A DNA stretch of 64,000 nt from Microbacter sp049976245 (GCA_049976245.1 JBMFIQ010000010.1:1-64000), one strand, 5' to 3'; shown: positions 26,724-36,705, numbered from the stretch's first letter. The notes: generated by a model not told the origin, from the letters alone. Numbers and translations are program-made.

Positions 26724-27271
26724 AAAAAGAATATATCCCCGAATTTGATGGGGATGCCTATAAGGATGACATGGGAAGGACGAGTTTTATTGTTACTTCC
26801 GTCGATGCCGTTGCCAATTGGGGTCGAAGCAATTCATTGTGGCCTTTATCCTTTGGGACAAGTTGTTGTGCTATTGAATTAATGAGCACTGTATCAGCAA
26901 AATATGATTGGTCCCGATTTGGTTTTGAAGTGATGCGTGCCAGTCCTCGTCAATGCGATTTAATCATTGTTTCGGGTACCATCACCTACAAAATGGCGCC
27001 GGTTTTAAAACGACTTTACGATCAAATGGCAGAACCGCGTTACGTGATTGCCATGGGAGCTTGTGCGGTTTCAGGCGGACCGTTTTATTACAACTCATAC
27101 GCTGTGGTACGCGGAGTTGACAACGTGATTCCGGTTGATGTCTACATTCCCGGCTGTCCGCCTCGACCCGAAGCATTAATTCACGGCATGATGACGCTAC
27201 AGGAAAAAATCAGAAAATCCAAAGCATACGTAATCGAAAAACCTAAAAAAAAGAAGGAACCCAATGACTAA
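26714..27271 (+). CDS. nuoB: NADH-quinone oxidoreductase subunit B
   Basis: NuoB carries the terminal N2 [4Fe-4S] cluster next to the quinone site. All four ligand Cys are present in the 185-residue product: SFGTSCCAIELMS (two adjacent), MGACAVSGGPF and YIPGCPPRPEALI. The Lys-rich tail (EKPKKKKEP) is unremarkable. It overlaps nuoC by 8 bases. It is a useful local reference for the degenerate small subunit at 25407. Confidence 0.96.
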   Translation: MDVKKEYIPEFDGDAYKDDMGRTSFIVTSVDAVANWGRSNSLWPLSFGTSCCAIELMSTVSAKYDWSRFGFEVMRASPRQCDLIIVSGTITYKMAPVLKRLYDQMAEPRYVIAMGACAVSGGPFYYNSYAVVRGVDNVIPVDVYIPGCPPRPEALIHGMMTLQEKIRKSKAYVIEKPKKKKEPND

Positions 27272-27719
27272 AGAAGAACTCAAACACTATCTCGAGGTTA
27301 CTTTTCCAACTCAGGAAGTGAAAGAGACATTCAATTTTCCACTGTTGATCGTGAACAAAGAAGCGATTATCGAAGTGATGACCAAATTGAAAACAGCTCC
27401 CGAAACTCAGTTCAACTTTTTGTTTTGCGAAACAGCCGTTGACCGCAATCCGACTTTTGAAGTGGTTTATCATTTAACCTCCACTTATTTTCATCACGAT
27501 TTGGAAGTAAAAGTGATATTGAATGATAGAGAAAATCCCGAAATTGATTCTGTTTATGGACTTTGGGAAGCTGCCGATTTATACGAAGATGAGATTTATG
27601 ATCTGTTTGGAATCCGTTTCAAAGGGCATCCAAACCTCCGGCGAATCATGCTTACCGATGAGTGGAAAGGGTATCCGCTGCGAAAAGATTACCAAGATGA
27701 TAACATAATTTCGTTGTAG
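27264..27719 (+). CDS. nuoC: NADH-quinone oxidoreductase subunit C
   Basis: This 151-residue peripheral-arm subunit shows the NuoC signature ADLYEDEIYDLFGIRFKGHPNLRRIML near its C-terminus, ending GYPLRKDYQ. It is separate from NuoD here, whereas some Bacteroidota fuse the two. Confidence 0.94.
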   Translation: MTKEELKHYLEVTFPTQEVKETFNFPLLIVNKEAIIEVMTKLKTAPETQFNFLFCETAVDRNPTFEVVYHLTSTYFHHDLEVKVILNDRENPEIDSVYGLWEAADLYEDEIYDLFGIRFKGHPNLRRIMLTDEWKGYPLRKDYQDDNIISL

Positions 27720-27730
27720 TCAATTAATCA

Positions 27731-28858
27731 ATGGAAAATCAAACTAATCAAAACCAAAACGAGCTGCGCACCGAAGAATTTGTTGTAAACATCGGACCTC
27801 AACACCCTGCCACACACGGAGTGTTGCGTCTTGAAGTAACACTCGACGGTGAAATCGTCAAAAACATTCAGCCTCATTTAGGATACATTCATCGCGGCAT
27901 AGAAAAAATGACCGAATCGATGCCTTACAAACAATCGATTTACCTCACCAGCCGAATGGATTATCTGTCAGCTCACATCAACAATCACGCCTGTTCTTTA
28001 GCCATTGAAAATGCGTTGGGCATTGAAGTACCTCCAAGAGCTAAAGCCATTCGAATCATCATGGACGAGCTCCAACGATTGACATCGCACGAATTGTGGT
28101 GGGGATCATGCGCTATGGATATTGGTGCTGTTACTCCATTCTTTTTGGGCTTTCGCGATCGGGAACGTATTTTGGAAATCTTCGAAGCCAATACGGGCAA
28201 TCGCTTAACGATGCACTACATTGTACCGGGTGGTGTAATGCGCGATGTTTTGCCAACATTTGTGGCGGATGTTCGTGAACTGCTTAAAAAGATCAAAGGG
28301 TATCGTCATGAATATGACCAATTAATCACGGGAAATTATATTTTTCAACATCGGACTCAAGGAATTGGATATTTATCGAAAGAGCAAGCCATTTCTTTAG
28401 CCTGTTCAGGCCCTGTAGCCCGTGCCTCTGGGGTTAGCTGCGATGTGAGAAAACTCTATCCATACGACGGTTACGAAAAACTTGATTTCAAAGAAGTCAT
28501 TGATAACGGTTGCGACAACTGGGCACGTTACATCGTTCGGATGGAAGAAATGAATCAATCCATTCATATCATTGAACAATTATTGGACAATTTTCCTTCA
28601 GGCGAATATCGTACCAAGATAAAAGGGGTCATCAAGCTGCCCGAAGGAGAATATTATCAGCGTGTTGAAACAGCCCGTGGAGAATTGGGCGTTTACATTG
28701 TCTCCGACGGCAGCAAAAAGCCTTATCGCATGAAATTTCGTACTCCGTCTTTCTCCAATCTTGGCGCATTGGGTCCTACTACTATTGGTTTGAAAATAGC
28801 CGATTTAATTGCAAACAATGCCACCATTGATTTGGTCATTCCTGATATTGATCGATAA
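27731..28858 (+). CDS. nuoD: NADH-quinone oxidoreductase subunit D
   Basis: NuoD forms the quinone-binding pocket with NuoB. The 375-residue product has NIGPQHPATHGVLRL with the pocket His, the GYIHRGIEKM segment, YLTSRMDYLSAHINNHA with the pocket Tyr, and a C-terminus DLVIPDIDR. These quinone-site residues are intact. Length is about 25 shorter than the usual E. coli-type domain, within family range. Confidence 0.96.
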   Translation: MENQTNQNQNELRTEEFVVNIGPQHPATHGVLRLEVTLDGEIVKNIQPHLGYIHRGIEKMTESMPYKQSIYLTSRMDYLSAHINNHACSLAIENALGIEVPPRAKAIRIIMDELQRLTSHELWWGSCAMDIGAVTPFFLGFRDRERILEIFEANTGNRLTMHYIVPGGVMRDVLPTFVADVRELLKKIKGYRHEYDQLITGNYIFQHRTQGIGYLSKEQAISLACSGPVARASGVSCDVRKLYPYDGYEKLDFKEVIDNGCDNWARYIVRMEEMNQSIHIIEQLLDNFPSGEYRTKIKGVIKLPEGEYYQRVETARGELGVYIVSDGSKKPYRMKFRTPSFSNLGALGPTTIGLKIADLIANNATIDLVIPDIDR

Positions 28859-28868
28859 AAAAGCGTAT

Positions 28869-29966
28869 ATGATTTCTATGATTCAATTTACTGATATTAC
28901 AGCTTGGATACACCATCTGTTGTTGAGTGTGATGTCGCCTGCATGGACATATTTGGTGGAACTGGTTTTAGCTGGTGTGAGTGTGTTGGTAGTTTTGCTG
29001 GTATGTGTCATCATCATGGTGTACATGGAACGAAAAGTGGCCGGATTTATGCAACTTCGCTGGGGACCGAATCGAGTTGGTCCATACGGCATTTTCCAAG
29101 TCATTGCCGATGTCATTAAACTGTTGCTAAAAGAAACCTTTTCGCCAAATCGAGCTGACAAAATCATGTTCAACATAGCTCCGGCATTGGCTTTGGCTGT
29201 TTCTCTCATGGCACTGGCCCCTATTACGTGGGCACCGGGTCTAACCATGTGGAATACCAATGTGGGCATTCTTTTTATAACGGCAATTTCATCCATGGGC
29301 GTTATCGGCATTATGATGGCCGGATGGTCAAGTAACAATAAATATTCATTGTTTGGAGCTATGCGAAGCGGAGCTCAAATAGTGAGTTACGAACTTTCTG
29401 CAGGAATATCCATTGTTACGGCGGTGGCGCTTGCCGGAACATTATCCACCAGTGGCATCATTGCCTCTCAGGCCAATGGTTGGTGGATCATCAAAGGACA
29501 AATTCCCGCTATCATTGCTTTTATTGTCTATGTCATAGCCAGCACCGCCGAATGCAATCGGGCTCCTTTTGACCTGGCAGAAGCAGAATCGGAATTGACC
29601 GCAGGTTATCACACGGAATATGCTGGTATGCAATTCGGAATTTTCTACTTAAATGAATACATCAACATGGCCGTTGTGTCCATCATTGCATCTACCTTGT
29701 TTTTGGGCGGATGGATGCCTTTTCATTTGCCATTTAATACTCCAATTGTGCTGACTTTCAATCACATCATGGATTTTATTCCGTCGTGGATTTGGTTTTT
29801 TGGTAAAATGTTTCTAATCATCTTTTTCATGATGTGGTTCAGATGGACTTTTCCACGTCTGCGGATTGATCAATTATTGAAACTTGAGTGGAAATACCTA
29901 TTGCCGATCAGCATTATCAATTTGCTCTTTGCTGCATTGATCATTGTTTTACATTGGCATTTGTAA
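28869..29966 (+). CDS. nuoH: NADH-quinone oxidoreductase subunit H
   Basis: NuoH anchors the peripheral arm and forms part of the quinone channel. From ATG 28869 it has 366 residues with about eight membrane helices. Family segments are MERKVAGFMQLRWGPNRVGPYG and ASTAECNRAPFDLAEAESELTAGYHTEY, including the charged loop near the quinone cavity. The frame is open from 28809 but that part lies inside nuoD. An ATG at 28878 is an alternative start. Confidence 0.95.
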   Translation: MISMIQFTDITAWIHHLLLSVMSPAWTYLVELVLAGVSVLVVLLVCVIIMVYMERKVAGFMQLRWGPNRVGPYGIFQVIADVIKLLLKETFSPNRADKIMFNIAPALALAVSLMALAPITWAPGLTMWNTNVGILFITAISSMGVIGIMMAGWSSNNKYSLFGAMRSGAQIVSYELSAGISIVTAVALAGTLSTSGIIASQANGWWIIKGQIPAIIAFIVYVIASTAECNRAPFDLAEAESELTAGYHTEYAGMQFGIFYLNEYINMAVVSIIASTLFLGGWMPFHLPFNTPIVLTFNHIMDFIPSWIWFFGKMFLIIFFMMWFRWTFPRLRIDQLLKLEWKYLLPISIINLLFAALIIVLHWHL

Positions 29967-30041
29967 TGGCTGGTATATCGTTAAAAACAAACATAAAAGG
30001 TTGATAAACTTTGTTTTAGAACAAACCTAGATCAAACCTGA

Positions 30042-30566
30042 ATGATCATTAAACAACAAAAGATGAGAGCACTCTATCGTTATATCAAAGAAGTTGTATA
30101 TGCCTTCGTTTCGTTGGCAAAAGGATTAATGCTGACACTTCGCTATTTTGTGACCATCAAAAAAGTGAACATTACAGAAGAATATCCCGACAATAGGACA
30201 ACCACCATCAGTGTCAAAGAACGTTTTTACGGAGAAGTGGTGTTAATCCATGATGAAAACAACGAACATAAATGTACGGCTTGTACATTGTGCCAAATAG
30301 CATGTCCCAACAATTCCATTCAAATCATTTCAAAACAAGTTGAAACGGAAGATGGAAAAAAGAAACGCGTTTTGGACAAGTGGGTTTATCATTTAGACAT
30401 GTGTACTTTTTGCTATCAATGCATTGATGCATGTCCGCAAGATGCTATTGAAATGAAAAACACCTTTGAACACAGTGTTTTTGATCGCAGTAAACTGATT
30501 TATCAATTGAATCGTCCGGGTTCAAAATTGAAAGAAAAACCGACCGTAAAAGCGCAACAATCATGA
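30042..30566 (+). CDS. nuoI: NADH-quinone oxidoreductase subunit I
   Basis: NuoI carries clusters N6a and N6b, which pass electrons to N2 in NuoB. The 174-residue protein has both ferredoxin motifs complete: CTACTLCQIACP and CTFCYQCIDACP. With no nuoE, nuoF or nuoG in the operon, NuoI is the likely docking point for an unknown electron donor (ferredoxin in other 11-subunit complexes; inferred). Its stop overlaps the nuoJ start by 4 bases. ATG 30063 is an alternative start. Confidence 0.95.
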   Translation: MIIKQQKMRALYRYIKEVVYAFVSLAKGLMLTLRYFVTIKKVNITEEYPDNRTTTISVKERFYGEVVLIHDENNEHKCTACTLCQIACPNNSIQIISKQVETEDGKKKRVLDKWVYHLDMCTFCYQCIDACPQDAIEMKNTFEHSVFDRSKLIYQLNRPGSKLKEKPTVKAQQS

Positions 30567-31087
30567 ATGCATCAACAGTAATTTTTTATGTTTTGGCCAT
30601 ATTAGTGCTCACTTTCGGAGCAATGACCGTTTTTTCACGCAGAATTTTCAGAGCTGCCATCTATTTGCTCTTTTCACTGATCAGTGTGGCCGGTCTTTAT
30701 CTCTTGTGGGGAATGGATTTTATTGCTGCCTTACAAATCATTATTTATGTTGGAGGCATTGTTGTTTTGATTATTTTCTCCATATTTCTCACACAACGAG
30801 CAGGAGACAAACTTCCGCCACCCGTTAAAAGCAGAATTTTTACAGGCGGCATTTTATCGGTTGTTGGATTAGGCATAACCTCATGGATTGTTTATCAATA
30901 TTTGTTCACATCGTCCAATTTACCTGCCATTGATCCTTCGGTACACAACATAGGACGACAAATGTTGAATTATACTCAATTTGGGTATGTGTTTCCCTTT
31001 GAAGTCATCAATATCTTACTTCTGGCAGCATTGGTCGGAAGCATTGTAATTGCTATGAAAAAAAAAAGGAGAAAAGTCAACCAATGA
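30563..31087 (+). CDS. nuoJ: NADH-quinone oxidoreductase subunit J
   Basis: This 174-residue membrane subunit has the family pattern AAIYLLFSLISVAGLYLL and the helix around ALQIIIYVGGIVVLIIFSIFL, which contains the pi-bulge helix involved in coupling. It ends in a basic KKKRRKVNQ tail. Confidence 0.93.
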   Translation: MNASTVIFYVLAILVLTFGAMTVFSRRIFRAAIYLLFSLISVAGLYLLWGMDFIAALQIIIYVGGIVVLIIFSIFLTQRAGDKLPPPVKSRIFTGGILSVVGLGITSWIVYQYLFTSSNLPAIDPSVHNIGRQMLNYTQFGYVFPFEVINILLLAALVGSIVIAMKKKRRKVNQ

Positions 31088-31115
31088 ACCCAATCAAACC
31101 AACTAAAAATAATCA

Positions 31116-31433
31116 ATGATGGAACAAGTTCCTTTATCTCATGTTCTTATTTTAAGTTCGGCTCTGTTTTTTCTCGGAGTTTACGGATTTTTTTCACGTC
31201 GCAACATGATTACGATGCTGATGTCCATTGAACTGATTTTGAACAGTGTCAACATCAATTTTATTGCTTTTAACAAGTATTTATTTCCGCATCAGTTGGA
31301 AGGCGTATTTTTTACCATGTTTATCATAACGGTAGCCGCAGCTGAGGTATCCATTTCCATTGCCATTATTATCAATTTGTATCGTCGATTCAAGACCATT
31401 GACATTGAAGATACCACAACGATGAAGTATTAA
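31116..31433 (+). CDS. nuoK: NADH-quinone oxidoreductase subunit K
   Basis: This 105-residue membrane subunit has three helices. Conserved acidic residues used for proton transfer lie in MLMSIELILNSVNINF and ITVAAAEVSISIAIII. The second ATG at 31119 may be the true start. Confidence 0.93.
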   Translation: MMEQVPLSHVLILSSALFFLGVYGFFSRRNMITMLMSIELILNSVNINFIAFNKYLFPHQLEGVFFTMFIITVAAAEVSISIAIIINLYRRFKTIDIEDTTTMKY

Positions 31434-31437
31434 AAAT

Positions 31438-33375
31438 ATGAACAGTTACGATTTATCTTCTCTATTCATTGTTGGGTTGCCGTTGTTGAGTTTTGCCTTC
31501 ATTATTTTACTCAGCAAACGTTTAAAACCCGGCGTTGCAGGGCTCATTGGAACACTGGCCATTGCTACAACAGCGGTTTTGGCATTTTATGTTGCCGCAG
31601 GTTATTTTTTCGGGTTCGGTGCTCAGGCAGGTTCGTATGTGCGTCATATTGCCATGCAGTTTCAATGGCTAAAGTTCACCGAAAATCTTTCCATTGACAT
31701 GGGCATTGTACTGGATCCAATTTCGATCGCTCTTTTGATTGTCATTACGGTTGTTTCGACAATGGTTCATCTTTACAGCTTGAATTACATGCACGGTGAA
31801 GATTATTTTGCCCGTTATTACGGTTATTTGTCATTGTTTACGTTTTCCATGTTAGGGTTGGTTTTATCGGTCAATATTTTTCAGATGTACATCTTTTGGG
31901 AATTGGTGGGATTGTCTTCCTATTTGCTCATTGGATTTTACTTTACACGGTCATCAGCCATTGCAGCAGCCAAGAAAGCTTTTATTGTCACACGTTTTGC
32001 CGATTTAGGTTTTTTAATTGGCATTCTGATCTTAAGTCACGGCGCCAAAACGCTCGATTTCTTTGTGATGATCCAACGACTGACCGAAGCAGGATCTCCT
32101 TATTTAACCCATTTTACTGCCACCACATTCATGGGATTATCCACACTGACATGGGCATTACTGTTGGTTTTTATGGGTGGAGCCGGGAAATCGGCCATGT
32201 TTCCGTTGCACATCTGGCTGCCTGATGCCATGGAAGGTCCTACGCCTGTTTCGGCATTGATACATGCTGCAACGATGGTAGTGGCAGGTGTTTATTTGGT
32301 TGCTCGTTTATTCCCCATTTATGCCATATCTGCTCCGGAAGCTCTTCATTTTATTGCTTACATAGGCGCTTTTACGGCACTTTTTGCTGCCATTATTGCC
32401 TGCACGCAAACCGACATTAAACGGGTTCTCGCCTATTCTACCATTTCTCAAATTGCCTACATGATGTTTGCTTTGGGCGTAGCAGGTTGGGGCGAAGGAC
32501 AAACGGAAGGATTTACCGCTTCGATTTTTCATTTATTTACTCACGCATTCTTCAAAGCATTGCTGTTTTTAGGTGCAGGAGCCATTATTCACGCCATTAG
32601 CAGCAACGAAATGGACAACATGGGAGGATTAAGAAAAGCACTTCCAATTACCCACATCACTTTTCTTGTAGCCTGTTTATCCATTGCAGGAATTCCGCCA
32701 TTCTCAGGATTTTTCAGTAAAGAAGCCATTTTATCCGCAGCATCGCTCGGCAATCCGTTGGTGTATTACATTGGATTGTTTACAAGCGGATTGACAGCTT
32801 TTTATATGTTTCGACTCTATTTTCGCATCTTTTGGTATAAACCAATAAGCGATCATCACAATCACGAAAAGCAAACTTGGGCAATGAACAGTGCATTGTT
32901 GGTGCTCATGCTTGGCGCAGCTTTTGCTGGGTTCATTCCTTTTGGATCCTTTGTCAGTGCAACCGGAGCTCCCATCGCCCTGCCCTTTCATCCTGTTTTC
33001 TCCATTTTACCTGTTTCATTGGGTTTACTTGGAATCTTTCTTGCTTATCTGTTCTTTTACAAGGAATCCGACAAAGCCGAAAAAACAGTGGCTTACTTCA
33101 AAGGCTTTTATCAGGCAGCATATCATAAATTCTACATTGACGAAATATATATGTTTGTCACCAAGAAAATCATTTTCAATTTAGTTGGCCGACCTGCAGC
33201 ATGGTTTGACCGCACGGTTGTGAATGGCATTTTTATCAATGGAACCGCAACGGTTACGGAAGTTACCTCGGAAACCATCAAACCAATGCAATCGGGAAAA
33301 GTTCAAGATTATGCCATGTATTTTCTTGGAGGCACCCTGCTTCTTGTCGCTTTATTACTTATTCAATTTATGTAA
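31438..33375 (+). CDS. nuoL: NADH-quinone oxidoreductase subunit L
   Basis: This is the distal antiporter-like proton channel, 645 residues. The membrane Glu is in MYIFWELVGLSSYLLIGF, Lys in GGAGKSAMFPLHIWLPDAMEGPTPVSALIHAATMV, and a His/Lys pair in HAFFKALLFLGAGAIIHA. The long C-terminal amphipathic region (about 530-645) is as expected for the lateral helix. It is followed 6 bases later by nuoM. Confidence 0.96.
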   Translation: MNSYDLSSLFIVGLPLLSFAFIILLSKRLKPGVAGLIGTLAIATTAVLAFYVAAGYFFGFGAQAGSYVRHIAMQFQWLKFTENLSIDMGIVLDPISIALLIVITVVSTMVHLYSLNYMHGEDYFARYYGYLSLFTFSMLGLVLSVNIFQMYIFWELVGLSSYLLIGFYFTRSSAIAAAKKAFIVTRFADLGFLIGILILSHGAKTLDFFVMIQRLTEAGSPYLTHFTATTFMGLSTLTWALLLVFMGGAGKSAMFPLHIWLPDAMEGPTPVSALIHAATMVVAGVYLVARLFPIYAISAPEALHFIAYIGAFTALFAAIIACTQTDIKRVLAYSTISQIAYMMFALGVAGWGEGQTEGFTASIFHLFTHAFFKALLFLGAGAIIHAISSNEMDNMGGLRKALPITHITFLVACLSIAGIPPFSGFFSKEAILSAASLGNPLVYYIGLFTSGLTAFYMFRLYFRIFWYKPISDHHNHEKQTWAMNSALLVLMLGAAFAGFIPFGSFVSATGAPIALPFHPVFSILPVSLGLLGIFLAYLFFYKESDKAEKTVAYFKGFYQAAYHKFYIDEIYMFVTKKIIFNLVGRPAAWFDRTVVNGIFINGTATVTEVTSETIKPMQSGKVQDYAMYFLGGTLLLVALLLIQFM

Positions 33376-33381
33376 TCAACC

Positions 33382-34878
33382 ATGGATATCGTACAACTAT
33401 TCATTATTCTGCCAACGGTCACTCTTCTGGGAATGATAGCGGCAAAAAAAGAACTTCATATTAAGAGTATTGCACTCGCAGGCAGTTCGCTTCTGTTAAT
33501 TTTGGCCATTGTTCTGACTGCTTTGTATGTACAAATGCGTCAGGCCGGTGCGTCAGCTCCTTACCTGTTTCAAAGCAGCTATGTGTGGTTTGAACCGTTG
33601 AAGATTTATTTTACTTCTGGCATTGATGGAATTTCATTGGTCATGATTTTAATGACTGCTCTGGTTGTTCTTGCCGGCGTTTTGGTTTCATGGAAAATTA
33701 ACAAACAAGTAAAAGAATTTTTCTTTCTTCTGATCCTGTTAAGTTTAAGTGCTTACGGTTTTTTCATGACAACGAATCTTTTTGCCATGTTCTTTTTTCT
33801 CGAATTGGCCGTTATTCCAAAATTTTTACTCATCGGCATGTGGGGAAGCGGACGCAAAGAGTATAGTTCCATGAAATTGGCACTTATGTTGATGGCAGGT
33901 TCTGCATTGGTTTTTTTAGGTATGATTGGTCTATTTTATGAAACCGGCTTGCAATCATGGGATATTCAGGATATTGCCAAGCTCAACATACCGATTGCCA
34001 CACAACGTGTTCTTTATTTATTGCTTTTTACCGGATTTGGTGTTTTTACGGCCATGTTTCCGTTTCATACTTGGGCGCCCGACGGACACTCTTCAGCTCC
34101 AACAGCTGCTTCCATGTTCTTGGCGGGAATTTCCATGAAACTTGGCGGTTACGGTTGTTTACGCGTTGCCACCTATTTATTGCCCGGAGCAGCTCAGGAA
34201 CTGTCGTGGATCTTTATTATTTTGGCTTCCATTGCCATTCTTTACGGTGCGTTTGCTACCATGATGCAAAAAGATCTCAAATACATGAACGCATACTCGT
34301 CCGTTAGTCACGTTGGGTTCATCATTCTTGGCATTGCCATGCTGACAAAAGTGGCCATCACCGGAGCCGTTATGCAAATGGTGTCACACGGAATTATGAC
34401 AGCTCTCTTCTTTGCTGCCATTGGTATGATTTACGATCGAGCACACACTCGTCAGGCCGATGAACTGGGTGGTATGTTAAAACAAATTCCTTTTATTGGA
34501 GCCGCTTTTATCATTTCAGGATTGACATCGCTGGGATTACCTGGATTCAGCGGATTTGTTTCCGAAATGACCGTCTTTATCGGTTCATGGGAACGCGCCG
34601 GGATATTTTATCGCGTAGCAACCATTTTAGCTGCGGCTTCCATTGTGGTGACGGCTGTCTATATTTTACGTGCCATTGGATTTGCCATTTGGGGAACAGT
34701 GACCAATAAAGAATTTTTGAAACTAAAAGATGCCACATGGAGTGAACGCACTGCAACCGTATTGTTAGTTCTTAGCATTCTGCTTATTGGGATGGCTCCA
34801 TTTTTGTTTGTTCGTTTAATCGATATGGATACGACAACCATATATCACAAATTAATTTCAGGCGTTCTTGTTCACTGA
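33382..34878 (+). CDS. nuoM: NADH-quinone oxidoreductase subunit M
   Basis: This is the second antiporter-like proton channel, 498 residues. Signatures are FFFLELAVIPKFLLIGMWG (membrane Glu), FPFHTWAPDGHSSAPTAASMFLAG and MVSHGIMTALFFAAIGMIYDR. Length is normal. Confidence 0.95.
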   Translation: MDIVQLFIILPTVTLLGMIAAKKELHIKSIALAGSSLLLILAIVLTALYVQMRQAGASAPYLFQSSYVWFEPLKIYFTSGIDGISLVMILMTALVVLAGVLVSWKINKQVKEFFFLLILLSLSAYGFFMTTNLFAMFFFLELAVIPKFLLIGMWGSGRKEYSSMKLALMLMAGSALVFLGMIGLFYETGLQSWDIQDIAKLNIPIATQRVLYLLLFTGFGVFTAMFPFHTWAPDGHSSAPTAASMFLAGISMKLGGYGCLRVATYLLPGAAQELSWIFIILASIAILYGAFATMMQKDLKYMNAYSSVSHVGFIILGIAMLTKVAITGAVMQMVSHGIMTALFFAAIGMIYDRAHTRQADELGGMLKQIPFIGAAFIISGLTSLGLPGFSGFVSEMTVFIGSWERAGIFYRVATILAAASIVVTAVYILRAIGFAIWGTVTNKEFLKLKDATWSERTATVLLVLSILLIGMAPFLFVRLIDMDTTTIYHKLISGVLVH

Positions 34879-34932
34879 TTAAAAATCAATCATGTGATCA
34901 TTCCAACTATAACATTGTAAACACATAAATAA

Positions 34933-36336
34933 ATGGATATCGTTTTATTGTTTCGTTTTGAGATTATTATTGCGGTTTTGATATTAGCGCTTTTAGTGAT
35001 GTCGCTACGCGATTTCAACACGAAAGTCACTGCATTTCTAGGCACAATGAATGTTTTGTTGCTGGCCAATTTCCTGATAGGATGGTTGCCGATAGCCACC
35101 GGAAGCTATTTTTCGGAATTTTTCAGAACAACGCCTTTAATTGTTTTCGAAAAAAACATTCTTAATTTAGGCATTTTGCTCATTTCGCTTACCTCGTATG
35201 AATGGCTCAAACAATCGGAACATCGACTTGAATTCTACTTTTTGATGCTTAGCAGCATGATGGGTGTGTTTGTGATGTTGTCCAGCGGACACATCCTGAT
35301 GCTTTACCTTGGAATTGAAATGTCAACCATTCCCATTGCCGCCATGGCTAATTTCAATCTCGATGAAAAACGTTCATCCGAAGCCGGATTAAAATTGATC
35401 CTATCATCAGCATTTTCAACCGGCATCATGCTTTTTGGTATTTCACTGCTTTACGGCGCTGTGGGCAATCTGAGTTTTCAATCGGTGATCGCCAATTTAC
35501 ATCCTGATCTGTTAACGATCTTCGCATTCATCTTCATTCTTTCGGGTTTTGCCTTTAAGATGTCTATTGTTCCATTCCATCTTTGGACCGCCGACGTGTA
35601 CGAAGGCTCACCAATTGCCGTCACCAACTTTTTGTCGGTCATCAGCAAAGGCTCTGTCATTTTTGTGTTTCTGACCATTTTATATCAGCTTTTTGGAGGA
35701 TTGAAAGAAGAGTGGATGTATGCCATCAGCCTTTTGTCCATTTTAAGCATGACCATTGGAAACTTGTTTGCATTGCGGCAACAAAATGCCAAACGATTTC
35801 TTGCTTTTTCGTCCATTTCACAAGTGGGTTTTGTTCTTGTGGGTGTAGCCGGCGCTTCAGTCATGGGATCCACGTCGGTAGTTTATTTTGTCATGATCTA
35901 TCTGCTAAGTAACATTGGCGCATTTGGCGTCGTCAGTGCCATGGCTGACACCACAGGCTCTGAATCGCTTCAATCATTTAAAGGACTCTACAAGTCAAAT
36001 CCTTTCTATGCTCTTTTTATGGTTATCGCTTTGTTTTCTTTAGCCGGTGTTCCACCCGTAGCCGGATTTTTTGGAAAACTCTTTTTGTTGACTGCCGGCA
36101 TGAACAGTAAATTGTATGTTTTGCTTGGATTTGCCGGCGCAAACTTGGTGCTTTCTCTTTACAACTATTTACGGGTAGTCAAATACATGTTTATTGATGA
36201 AACCGTTGAAACCATTCCGGCATTGAAACGCAATCGACAACTTACCATAGCACTGACCGTTTGCACCGTCGGACTGCTTGCCATCGGATTCATTCCGGCC
36301 ATCTATCAATACATCAGTCAACTTTGCACCATGTAA
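34933..36336 (+). CDS. nuoN: NADH-quinone oxidoreductase subunit N
   Basis: This is the third antiporter-like subunit, 467 residues. Signatures are LMLYLGIEMSTIPIAAMA (membrane Glu), FAFKMSIVPFHLWTADVYEGSP and the late PPVAGFFGKLFLL. It ends the operon, and a 16-base-pair terminator hairpin follows within 30 bases. Confidence 0.95.
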   Translation: MDIVLLFRFEIIIAVLILALLVMSLRDFNTKVTAFLGTMNVLLLANFLIGWLPIATGSYFSEFFRTTPLIVFEKNILNLGILLISLTSYEWLKQSEHRLEFYFLMLSSMMGVFVMLSSGHILMLYLGIEMSTIPIAAMANFNLDEKRSSEAGLKLILSSAFSTGIMLFGISLLYGAVGNLSFQSVIANLHPDLLTIFAFIFILSGFAFKMSIVPFHLWTADVYEGSPIAVTNFLSVISKGSVIFVFLTILYQLFGGLKEEWMYAISLLSILSMTIGNLFALRQQNAKRFLAFSSISQVGFVLVGVAGASVMGSTSVVYFVMIYLLSNIGAFGVVSAMADTTGSESLQSFKGLYKSNPFYALFMVIALFSLAGVPPVAGFFGKLFLLTAGMNSKLYVLLGFAGANLVLSLYNYLRVVKYMFIDETVETIPALKRNRQLTIALTVCTVGLLAIGFIPAIYQYISQLCTM

Positions 36337-36361
36337 ACAACACAATAGCGTTACACATACT

Positions 36362-36398
36362 AAAAAGAGGCAGTTCCAAAAGGGAACTGCCTCTTTTT
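36362..36398. terminator. Strong bidirectional terminator between nuoN and tRNA genes
   Basis: AAAAAGAGGCAGTTCC (36362-36377) pairs perfectly with 36383-36398 around a 5-base loop. Poly-A before and poly-T after let it work for nuoN (plus) and for the tRNA transcript (minus). Confidence 0.85.
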
Positions 36399-36409
36399 AA
36401 TTGAAATGT

Positions 36410-36483
36410 GAGGCATACTGGATTCGAACCAGTGACCTCTTGCCTGTCAAGCAAACGCTCTAAACCAGCTGAGCTAATACCTC
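36410..36483 (-). tRNA. tRNA-Val (GAC anticodon)
   Basis: Folding the minus strand by eye gives a 7-bp acceptor (GAGGTAT/ATGCCTC with one G-T), a D arm GCTC/GAGC, an anticodon loop TTGACAG, and a T arm ACTGG-TTCGAAT-CCAGT. The anticodon GAC reads GTC/GTT valine codons. No CCA is encoded. Confidence 0.9.
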
Positions 36484-36534
36484 ATTTCAAAAGATAAAAT
36501 ACCGCCTCAAAGAAGTGACGGCTCTTTTATTAGT

Positions 36535-36609
36535 CGGGGTGACTGGATTCGAACCAGCGACCACACGCCCCCCAGACGCGTACTCTAAACCGGACTGAGC
36601 TACACCCCG
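36535..36609 (-). tRNA. tRNA-Pro (GGG anticodon)
   Basis: The minus strand folds with acceptor CGGGGTG/CACCCCG, a D arm, an anticodon loop CTGGGGG (anticodon GGG, proline) and a T arm with TTCGAAT. It lies upstream of tRNA-Val on the same strand with a 51-base spacer, so the two are probably cotranscribed. Confidence 0.9.
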
Positions 36610-36705
36610 TTTTTTTTTGCAGTGCAAAAGTAATCTTTTTTTTGGTTACTGCAAAAAAACGGAACCCTAAAACCATCGCAAGACAAACTAATTTTCTTTA
36701 ATTTA

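Noticed and set aside
36485..36534. A third tRNA between the Val and Pro tRNAs
   Set aside because: The 51-base spacer is too short and shows no T-arm or acceptor stem.
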